From assembly GCA_025800385.1 (NCBI GenBank), contig JAOXRS010000120.1, positions 186,001 to 250,000 of the forward strand: a DNA stretch of 64,000 bases, given 5' to 3'. The notes under the pieces were generated by a model, which was not told the origin of the DNA, did no database searches, and saw only the letters and a list, made by a program, of their open reading frames with translations. The DNA is from Candidatus Albibeggiatoa sp. nov. NOAA (GTDB lineage Bacteria > Pseudomonadota > Gammaproteobacteria > Beggiatoales > Beggiatoaceae). Position numbers and translations under genes: made by a program. Positions 56,637 through 64,000 of the stretch are shown piece after piece; the stretch's first letter is position 1, and each line of letters begins with the position of its first letter.

Positions 56637-59600
56637 ATGAGCATACTGGCAACGCCATCAGCTGTGATGATGCAAACCAATTTAATCGGGGTTGGTTTAA
56701 TTTCCGAACAGCAAAAATGGCTCACAATCAATACCAAGCTTTGTGACATATTAGGTTACAGTCACGACGTTTTATCGGACTTAGACTGGCCTACTATCAT
56801 TGAGCCGCAAAGCTATGTTCAACATCAAGCTGCTATTCAACAATTATGGAAGGCAGAGAAGCAGCAATATAAAGCAGACTTTATTTTATTATCTAAACAA
56901 GGCTTTTCCATTCCCGCCACCTTAGATTTGCATTTGCATATAACTGAATCTGGTCAATATCAACTCTATTGCTTTGTACAAGATAATCGTACTCAAGAAC
57001 AACTGACTCAATCCTTAAAGCAAAGTGAGGCGCGATTCCAACGTTATTTTGAAATTCCTCTCGTTGGTATTGCTCTGTTTTCACCCGAACGAGGCTGGAT
57101 TGATGCGAATGAAAAATTTTGTGAAATGATGGGTTATGATGATTTAGACGACTTGCAAAGTGTGTCGTGGGTTACGTTATCCCATCCTGATGATTTAGAA
57201 CATGACATTGAATATTTTAATAATGTTGTGTCGGGTATGGTCAATGATTACAACATGGATAAGCGTTTTATTTGTAAAGACAATACTTGGATGTACGCCA
57301 GTGTATCGATTCGATGTATTCGCAAATTAAATAATCAAGTTGATTTCTTTTTTGTGTTAGTACAAGACATTACCGAGCGCAAACAATTTGAAATGGCGTT
57401 ACGTAATAGTGAAAAACGCTATCGAACCATTTTCAATTGCGCAGCAGTGGCCATTGCATTGATGGATAAATCGGGCAATTACGTGCAATTTAATTCTACG
57501 TGGTCAGAGATGCTAGGTTATAGCAATCAAGAAATTTTGAGCAAATGTAATTTTGATGTCACTTATCCTGAAGACATTCCTGCAACAAAAAGATATGTGA
57601 GCCAACTGATTAATGCAGAAGTTGACATCTGTCGGCTTGAAAAACGTTTTGTCAATAAAAGCGGTGAGCTGATTTGGGGTGATGTGACCGCTTCAGTAAC
57701 GCGTGATGAAAAAGGCGAAGTTGAAGGTATAGTTGGGATTATTGTTGATATTACTGAACGCAAACAAACGGAAGAACAACTGATTCGAGCCAAAGAAGCA
57801 GCAGAAGCCGCAACGCAAGCAAAAAGTGAGTTTTTGGCGAATATGAGTCATGAAATTCGTACACCAATGAATGGCGTGGTGGGCATGACAGAGCTATTAC
57901 TCAACACCAGCTTAAATACCAAACAACGTGAATATGCAGAAACCATTTGTCACTCAACTGATGCGCTACAAACACTCATCAATGATATTTTAGACTTTTC
58001 CAAAATTGAAGCGGGTAAGCTGACTTTAGAACCGATTGAATTCGATTTAGAAAATGCGATTTTGGAAATTGCACGTTTATTGTCGATTACTGCTGAATCA
58101 AAAGGGTTTGAATTGATTGTGCGTTATGCCCCTGAAGCACCACGCTATATCACGGGTGATGCGGGACGAATTCGACAAATTCTCACCAATTTAATTGGTA
58201 ATGCGATTAAATTTACAGAACAAGGCCATGTTTTGGTCGATGTGGAATGTTTGACGGAAGTTGATGAGATTGCCTATATGAATTTCCAAATTCAAGATAC
58301 AGGTATCGGTATTGCCGAGGATAAATTGGCCACGATTTTTGATAAATTTACCCAAGCGGATACTTCAACCACAAGGCGTTTTGGTGGAACAGGCTTAGGT
58401 TTAGCAATTAGTCACCAGTTAGTCAAAATGATGGGGGGAGAAATTCAAGTCACAAGTCAAGAACGAATTGGTTCAACATTTACATTCCAGCTCCCACTTC
58501 CTTCTGCCACACTGCCCGCTGATTACCATACACCACCACCTGTGCCATTAGATATTCTACATGATACCCATGTATTGGTGGTTGATGATAATACGATTAA
58601 TTTAAAAGTACTCACTGAACAATTAGAAACGGTCAATATTCGTTGCCAAGCTGTTGATAGTGCGGCTAAAGCAATGGAAGCTTTATATGCAGCTGAGCGT
58701 GCAGGTGATCCATTTTGGCTAGCTATTTTAGATTATCTAATGCCAAATATGGACGGTGAGTCATTAGCCAAACTTATCAAGCAAGATGATAAATTGAAAG
58801 ATACGACACTCATGCTACTGTCCTCTGCAGGCTATCAAAAAAGTGAAAATATGCAGCATTTACATAATGTTGGGTTTGCTGCACATTTAATTAAACCACT
58901 CCCCAAACTACAATTACAACGCACTTTAGCAAGACTCCGTTTGGTTTATGAAAGTCAAGAAGAGCTGACATATTTAATTACTATGGATCAAATGACACCT
59001 CTATCACCGACAACAACAACAATGCGTCGCTTTAATTTAGAAGTGCTATTGGTTGAAGATAATGATGTGAATCGAGTGGTTGCATTTAATATGTTAGAAA
59101 AATTAGGCTGTAAAGTATTCACTGCAGTCAATGGGTTAGAAGCATTGGATATGTTAGAACAGCATATTTCTTTTGATATTATTTTTATGGATGTGCAAAT
59201 GCCTGAAATGGATGGTTTTGAAGCAACACGTAAAATTAGGGCACAAGAGCAATTGCAGCGAAAACATGGCATTGTTGCTAGACCTGCCAATATTGTTGCC
59301 ATGACAGCCAGTGCAATGCGAGGTGATGCTGAACGCTGTCTAAATGCAGGTATGAATGATTATATTGCAAAACCGATTAGTTTAAGCCGTATTATTAACA
59401 TCTTAGAAATTTATAGTAAAAAATCAGAAACTTCACAACAGGTTATTAATAAAAGAGTAAAACAGGTGGAAATTTTGCATGATACTCAGGAACAGCCCAT
59501 TGAGGATAAAAACATGCAGAAAAAAATTCTATTGGTCGAGGATAATGAAGTCAATGCAATGGTTGCTTCTAGATTTTTAGAAGCCTTAGGCTGTCATGTA

Positions 59601-60353
59601 TCAATTGTTGAGAATGGAAAAAAAGCTGTATCCATTTGTGAAAAAAGCCGTTTTGATATGATCTTAATGGATATTCGAATGCCTGAAATGGATGGTGTAC
59701 AAGCAACGGTATTAATTCGGGAAATGGAGCTAAAAATGCAACAACATACGCCAATTGTCGCGTTAACAGCGAATACTATGCCTCATGATTTAAAACGTTA
59801 TGCAGCCAGTGGCATTGATGATTGTATTGCTAAACCTGTTAAGTTAGAAACAGTTAAATCAGCTTTGCAGCGTTTCTTGAATTACACACCAACCTTAGTA
59901 CGTAGCTCACGATTTGAACAGAAAAAACTAGATTCTAGTATGGAAGCGATGTCTGAGGCTGAGTCAGATTCTATATCAGAAACCAAAACAGTAAAGAGTT
60001 TACCTATCTTCAATGCCGATCAGGCTAAACGTATATCGATTGGTAATTTATCTATTTTACAAAGAATTGTGAACAAATACCGTGAGGATACGCCTAAACA
60101 AATTGCAAAATTAGAAGAAGCCATTACGAATAATGATACAGCCACTGCAGAACGTGCAGCACATTCAATCAAAGGCAGCTCTCGCAGCATAGGTGCAATG
60201 CGCTTAGGGCAAGCAGCATTCCAGCTAGAGCGATTAGCTAAAGATACAGAGCTAACGACTTTATTACCGAATGTCAGTCAATTACAAAATGAATTTAGTG
60301 AGTTATTGGCAGAATGGGATAATACAGATTGGGAACACCTTGTAGAAGGATAA
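56637..60353 (+). CDS. hybrid sensor kinase: three PAS, three receivers, Hpt
   Basis: 1238 residues, no membrane helix seen. Three PAS domains (roughly 10-125, 132-255, 256-380), HisKA (MSHEIRTPMNG, His405), HATPase (GTGLGLAIS), three receivers (phosphoacceptor Asp699, Asp852, Asp1012; the first has IDYLMPNMDG-like ILDYLMPNMDG) and a C-terminal Hpt domain (HSIKGSSRS, His1176). It is thus a full cytoplasmic phosphorelay on one chain, like BarA with two extra receivers. The output response regulator is not next to it. Confidence 0.93.
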   Translation: MSILATPSAVMMQTNLIGVGLISEQQKWLTINTKLCDILGYSHDVLSDLDWPTIIEPQSYVQHQAAIQQLWKAEKQQYKADFILLSKQGFSIPATLDLHLHITESGQYQLYCFVQDNRTQEQLTQSLKQSEARFQRYFEIPLVGIALFSPERGWIDANEKFCEMMGYDDLDDLQSVSWVTLSHPDDLEHDIEYFNNVVSGMVNDYNMDKRFICKDNTWMYASVSIRCIRKLNNQVDFFFVLVQDITERKQFEMALRNSEKRYRTIFNCAAVAIALMDKSGNYVQFNSTWSEMLGYSNQEILSKCNFDVTYPEDIPATKRYVSQLINAEVDICRLEKRFVNKSGELIWGDVTASVTRDEKGEVEGIVGIIVDITERKQTEEQLIRAKEAAEAATQAKSEFLANMSHEIRTPMNGVVGMTELLLNTSLNTKQREYAETICHSTDALQTLINDILDFSKIEAGKLTLEPIEFDLENAILEIARLLSITAESKGFELIVRYAPEAPRYITGDAGRIRQILTNLIGNAIKFTEQGHVLVDVECLTEVDEIAYMNFQIQDTGIGIAEDKLATIFDKFTQADTSTTRRFGGTGLGLAISHQLVKMMGGEIQVTSQERIGSTFTFQLPLPSATLPADYHTPPPVPLDILHDTHVLVVDDNTINLKVLTEQLETVNIRCQAVDSAAKAMEALYAAERAGDPFWLAILDYLMPNMDGESLAKLIKQDDKLKDTTLMLLSSAGYQKSENMQHLHNVGFAAHLIKPLPKLQLQRTLARLRLVYESQEELTYLITMDQMTPLSPTTTTMRRFNLEVLLVEDNDVNRVVAFNMLEKLGCKVFTAVNGLEALDMLEQHISFDIIFMDVQMPEMDGFEATRKIRAQEQLQRKHGIVARPANIVAMTASAMRGDAERCLNAGMNDYIAKPISLSRIINILEIYSKKSETSQQVINKRVKQVEILHDTQEQPIEDKNMQKKILLVEDNEVNAMVASRFLEALGCHVSIVENGKKAVSICEKSRFDMILMDIRMPEMDGVQATVLIREMELKMQQHTPIVALTANTMPHDLKRYAASGIDDCIAKPVKLETVKSALQRFLNYTPTLVRSSRFEQKKLDSSMEAMSEAESDSISETKTVKSLPIFNADQAKRISIGNLSILQRIVNKYREDTPKQIAKLEEAITNNDTATAERAAHSIKGSSRSIGAMRLGQAAFQLERLAKDTELTTLLPNVSQLQNEFSELLAEWDNTDWEHLVEG

Positions 60354-60527
60354 ATAGAATCGAGGTAGGATTTAAAACTCAACAAGCTATGACCATGAAA
60401 GCTTTATAAAAATACTAGTAAACTATAAATTATTTAAACTTTTTGAAATATTATATTCTTAAAATATTGACGACTCAGGAATGAAACAGTGAACAATTAG
60501 ACTAATCATCCACTGTCTATCACTAAC

Positions 60528-61415
60528 TTATTTTAAAGATAAAATCCAAGCTGATAAAGCATCAGCATCGCTATCTGTAACAGTTGGATTTGCTGGCATA
60601 GGAATTTGTCCCCAAGTACCAACACCGCCCTGTAAGATTTTCTCTTTTAATAACGCCATTGCACCTGCATCATCTGCATATTTAGCAGCGACATCTTTAT
60701 AAGAAGGGCCTACTACTTTCATTTCAACCTGATGGCAGGTCATACAGATATAGCCTTTTTCAGACATTAAAGCCGTTGCTTGCTCTGTTGTTAATACTTC
60801 AGCACTGACTGCTGGTGCTGCTTCTTCTGTTGTTGCTTCAGCAGCTGGAGCAGGCACTTCTTCTACTGGAGCGGCTTCAGCACTGGCTGCACCTAAGCCT
60901 AAAACCCACTCTACAATTTCAGTCATGTGCGCATCAGATACTGTTGGGTTAGGTGGCATAGGTACTTGACCCCATGTGCCCACACCACCCGCTTTAATTT
61001 TCTCAGCTAACATTGCCGCAGCATTTGCATCACCTTGATACTTTTGACCCACTTCACGGTAAGAAGGACCTACTAATGCAGCATCAACTTTGTGGCAACC
61101 TAAACATGCATAACCACTATCCTTAATTAAATCAGTGATACGTTGGTCTTCAGGAGACAAATTACTTGTACCTTTATCTTCAACTGCTGCAACTTGCATT
61201 GGCTCACCCACGTTAACACTACCAACAGGTTGTAAACGCAACTCAATGGCTTGTTGCTCAAATTCAGGTGTTGCATTTTGCGCGATACTGTTACCGAAAT
61301 CTGCACCTAATTTCTCAACTAATAAGTAAATGATACCGCCAAGTATGAGAACACTTGGTATAACCATCCACCATATAAATTGGTTTCTTGCACGAATAGA
61401 ATCACTTTGACTCAT
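60528..61415 (-). CDS. membrane-anchored diheme cytochrome c (c5-type)
   Basis: 295 residues. An N-terminal membrane helix (about 14-33) anchors two c5-type domains in the periplasm: first heme CLGCH with its Met ligand in VPMPPNP, second CMTCH with IPMPANP. An Ala/Glu/Pro-rich linker (about 178-205) joins them. Such proteins pass electrons between periplasmic donors (for example Sox or c-type chains) and terminal oxidases. The partner is not adjacent. Confidence 0.88.
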   Translation of the reverse strand: MSQSDSIRARNQFIWWMVIPSVLILGGIIYLLVEKLGADFGNSIAQNATPEFEQQAIELRLQPVGSVNVGEPMQVAAVEDKGTSNLSPEDQRITDLIKDSGYACLGCHKVDAALVGPSYREVGQKYQGDANAAAMLAEKIKAGGVGTWGQVPMPPNPTVSDAHMTEIVEWVLGLGAASAEAAPVEEVPAPAAEATTEEAAPAVSAEVLTTEQATALMSEKGYICMTCHQVEMKVVGPSYKDVAAKYADDAGAMALLKEKILQGGVGTWGQIPMPANPTVTDSDADALSAWILSLK

Positions 61416-61693
61416 TGAACATTCCCCTTTGTGATTATTTTAACTCTAAGGAAAAGATGAAAAATCTAAGTTTTGCAGTATAACATAGGAAAATATCAGG
61501 TTGTGACAAAATATTAGTCTTTACTTCTATATGTACAGCATTTTGTAGTTTATATAAATTTGCTCTGTCTAACTTAATGATTATTGGATATATGTTGCTG
61601 TAGCTATTAATTATATGCACAAAAGATAAGTTTAATTTATCGCGCTATCAAGGAGTTGTCAGCAATTGTCAGGGGAAATTGTGGAAACGTGTT

Positions 61694-63634
61694 TTATAAA
61701 GACTTGTTATATAGCAAAGGAATATAAGACTGAAAGTCATCAGGTACATTGGGTAAATCGGTTTTTTGCTTAACTGAAAAATGACTGACATTATCATCTG
61801 TTCGTGTAATACAGCGTTGTTTGATTTTCATACTGGCATCTAAAAATTGTATAGATAATGTAGTGCGATCAATACTGGGAATCTCTTCAATTTGCACACT
61901 GCCATCTGTTCCAAACTCTGAAGATGCATCAATTTTGCTATTTCCCATTAAATCCAAACCTGCACCAGAAATTGCCAAAATCGAGCCACCATTACCAAAA
62001 CGGGCATTTGCACTGAGTTCACTATCTTGTAATTGAAAAGTACAGGCGTTACCAATCGCTAGGTTTCCGCCATTGCCTAAACCATCACCATTAATATTGG
62101 CACTGATAGCACTGTTAGTAAGATTCAGCCGACTGCGTACATTTAATACAATATTGCCTCCATCGGACTCACTAGCAGCAGTTGAAATGGTACTATCTTG
62201 TAAAAATAAGCCTGAACTATTTAAACTAATACTGCCCGCATTACCCCGACTTGTACTGTCAGCAGAAATAAATGCGCTATCAGACAAAGCAAGCACATCC
62301 GCGATATGCAACTGAATACTACCACCATTACCTATATCAGTGGAGTTATTATCAATTGCTGTATTTTCTCCTGTTAAAGTTAAATTACGCGCTTCGATAT
62401 AAATGCGACCTGCATCCCCACCATCTTCGGTACTGGCTTGAATTACAGAAGGGGAAATACCCAAGCCCACTTTGGGACTGGCCATATACAGGTTCTTACG
62501 TACAAAAATACTAATATCACCGCCCATACCAATCCCATAAGTTTTAGTGGTAATAGAAGTATTGAGTAGTGTTAAGTTTTCCGCAATAAAGCGAATATCA
62601 CCCGCATCACCCGTAATTTCTGGCTCTTTTTGTGTGCCCGTGGTTAAGATATTGGAATCAATTAAGGTTGCATCCTGTTTAACTTGGACAATAATTAAAC
62701 CACCCTGACCTGCACCATACGTTCGACTATCTAAATTGACATTATTAAGTAATAGATTGTTTGTATTAATAAATAACAAACTGTTTTGGCCAATAATGGA
62801 TGTATTTACAAAAATAGAGCTATTTTCTACAGTAAAATCGCCAGCGCGGATAAAAATAATCCCATCACCATCACGGCCAATATCTAATGTACTATTATTA
62901 CTCATCGTGAGAGAACCCAGCTCAAATGTTTCTTGAAATGGCACAATCGGATTAACGGGTGACCCATGACGTATAGATAATAAATCCAAATGCCCAGCAG
63001 TTGCTTTAAGCCTCGAATTTTTAATTACAATATCGCCAGCAGATAGTGACAATGTTTTACCTTTTAGGGTATCAAGCTGCGTGCCTGAAATTTCAATGGA
63101 GTGTGGGGTATCTAAAAAACCGAAAGCAGCAGGAGGAGCAGAGCTAAAAGACTGATTTTTATTTGTTTGCCGCGTTGATAACACTTGACCATCAGCAAAA
63201 AAAACACTCGACGCTGTTGTCAAATAAAAAGAGCCTAATACATCTAAGCGTGCATTGTTTTCAAATACAAACCCTTGCGTATTGGCTAGGTATAAATCGG
63301 CTTCAGGAATCGTAGTGCGAATCAGGCCATTAATAGTAGATTGACCACCTGTAATGCGTGCAACAATATTTTTGATGTTTTCCGAGCCAGAAAATGTCGC
63401 AGTTTCATTATTCTGCAAATTAAAAGTATCAAAACTATGAAATAAATTTGAGCCTTGTTGTAGGCCTAAGTCTGCTGAAATATCATAGTCTGTACCTTGT
63501 AACGAGACTTGAGCACCCACGCTTCCATCAGTAATGACCTCAGCTGATAAATGATTACATGAAATACTGATAAATGTCGCCCAAAATGCCCTAGATCGAT
63601 ATTTTTTTATTACTTGTATGAAATGCCTAATCAC
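61694..63634 (-). CDS. TPS exoprotein with filamentous haemagglutinin N-domain
   Basis: 646 residues from a GTG at 63634. The longer frame (63667) starts with TTG inside the CHAT gene. The GTG overlaps the CHAT stop as GTGA, a classical coupled junction. The N-terminus has an extended signal peptide (KYRSRAFWATFISISCNHLSA), then the haemagglutination/TPS domain with SNLFHSFDTFNL, NIVARITGG and NTQGFVFENNARLDV, and then a parallel beta-helix rich in NNGS-like turns. The C-terminus has a single Cys followed by SVKQKTDLPNVPDDF, similar to the C-termini of other TPS proteins of this type. A TpsB (ShlB/FhaC) transporter is needed for export and is not in the window. Confidence 0.86.
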   Translation of the reverse strand: MIRHFIQVIKKYRSRAFWATFISISCNHLSAEVITDGSVGAQVSLQGTDYDISADLGLQQGSNLFHSFDTFNLQNNETATFSGSENIKNIVARITGGQSTINGLIRTTIPEADLYLANTQGFVFENNARLDVLGSFYLTTASSVFFADGQVLSTRQTNKNQSFSSAPPAAFGFLDTPHSIEISGTQLDTLKGKTLSLSAGDIVIKNSRLKATAGHLDLLSIRHGSPVNPIVPFQETFELGSLTMSNNSTLDIGRDGDGIIFIRAGDFTVENSSIFVNTSIIGQNSLLFINTNNLLLNNVNLDSRTYGAGQGGLIIVQVKQDATLIDSNILTTGTQKEPEITGDAGDIRFIAENLTLLNTSITTKTYGIGMGGDISIFVRKNLYMASPKVGLGISPSVIQASTEDGGDAGRIYIEARNLTLTGENTAIDNNSTDIGNGGSIQLHIADVLALSDSAFISADSTSRGNAGSISLNSSGLFLQDSTISTAASESDGGNIVLNVRSRLNLTNSAISANINGDGLGNGGNLAIGNACTFQLQDSELSANARFGNGGSILAISGAGLDLMGNSKIDASSEFGTDGSVQIEEIPSIDRTTLSIQFLDASMKIKQRCITRTDDNVSHFSVKQKTDLPNVPDDFQSYIPLLYNKSL

Positions 63635-64000
63635 AACCAATTTCCAACGAGTAAGAAAGGTGCCCAAAACGCAGGGTGTCGATAACGAGGCCTATCAAGT
63701 AAGTGTAATTGTGCTTTTTGTAAGGCTTTGGCTTTTGAAATATGTTCTCGTTGTAATTGTTGGTAAAATTCACTGACCAATGAACTGGTTGCAGCATCAT
63801 CAATAAACCATAGTGTGGCTAATGCACTGCGTGCACCTGCTTTTACTGCAATGCCTGCTAATCCTAATGCTGCTTGATCGTCTCCTACCGCAGTTTGGCA
63901 AGCACTTAACGTTAACAATTCCATAGGTTCATTACGAATCTTACTTAAACGAATCAAATTTTCTAAATGACTAATCGTGATTTTATTGTCATACGTCAGT
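63631..64000 (-). CDS. CHAT-domain protein, C-terminal part (N-terminus off the right edge)
   Basis: The last 122 residues are visible and the frame stays open to the right edge. ELLTLSACQTAVGD includes the catalytic Cys region of CHAT peptidases, followed by AGIAVKAGARSALATLW and a final FWAPFLLVGNWL, closely like the end of the TPR-CHAT protein at 1.4 kb. The catalytic His lies outside the window, so activity cannot be judged. TPRs upstream are expected but not seen. Stop overlaps the TPS exoprotein start (GTGA). Confidence 0.9.
   Translation of the reverse strand, partial: LTYDNKITISHLENLIRLSKIRNEPMELLTLSACQTAVGDDQAALGLAGIAVKAGARSALATLWFIDDAATSSLVSEFYQQLQREHISKAKALQKAQLHLLDRPRYRHPAFWAPFLLVGNWL

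Overview
The window is an AT-rich chromosomal segment of a gammaproteobacterium. The gene set suggests a sulfur oxidiser of the Beggiatoa/Thiotrichales type: a Tat-exported SoxB thiosulfohydrolase, tandem-domain c5-type cytochrome, TPR-CHAT and CHAT peptidases next to a two-partner-secretion exoprotein, an Rpn-family PD-(D/E)XK protein, several large hybrid histidine kinases and a REP-like palindromic repeat. The lapA-lapB-pyrF order and the ubiJ-ubiB, nadD-rsfS and yfgM-bamB pairs are typical of gammaproteobacteria. Genus assignment is inference; no rRNA or tRNA gene was seen.

Layout. 1-4.1 kb: a CPA2 cation/proton antiporter (cut by the left edge) and an 892-residue TPR-CHAT protein. 4.3-8 kb: lapA-lapB-pyrF facing xthA and an orphan ParA-like ATPase. 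8.2-17 kb: a GNAT-like protein coupled to an FkbM methyltransferase, argB, a YfiR-like protein, ubiJ-ubiB and topA. 17.2-23.2 kb: a 1758-residue mosaic surface protein and a small membrane protein with an Asp/Leu tail. 23.4-29.5 kb: a YtoQ-like protein, soxB, rapZ with a mannose-type EIIA, and a hybrid kinase whose two halves are joined only by a -1 shift on an A9 run. 29.6-34.7 kb: two glycosyltransferases and a 1113-residue membrane-anchored protein of unknown function. 34.8-42.7 kb: rsfS/nadD, a pentapeptide-repeat membrane protein, an RDD protein, a greatly enlarged YfgM followed by BamB, and hisC.

42.9-45.8 kb is an accessory islet: a YgaP-like membrane protein, the tail of a secreted FN3-type protein, an Rpn nuclease, an IS1595-like transposase remnant and an orphan membrane protein. 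45.9-48.7 kb is a three-gene 2-oxoacid:ferredoxin oxidoreductase operon (gamma, alpha, beta) without the usual ferredoxin subunit. 48.8-61.4 kb holds a DUF4279 protein, a REP-like repeat, sthA, two large hybrid kinases, rraA, a cNMP/CBS/DUF294 regulator and a diheme cytochrome. 61.7-64 kb holds a secreted filamentous-haemagglutinin-type protein whose GTG start overlaps the stop of a CHAT-domain gene that runs off the right edge.

The parts that look least described are the apparent programmed or phase-variable frameshift in the sensor kinase (28.93 kb), the CHAT/TPS coupling at the right edge, the repeat-expanded YfgM, and the large unknown envelope proteins. Several starts were moved from the longest reading frame to a downstream codon with a better Shine-Dalgarno sequence or signal peptide; each case is noted in its entry.
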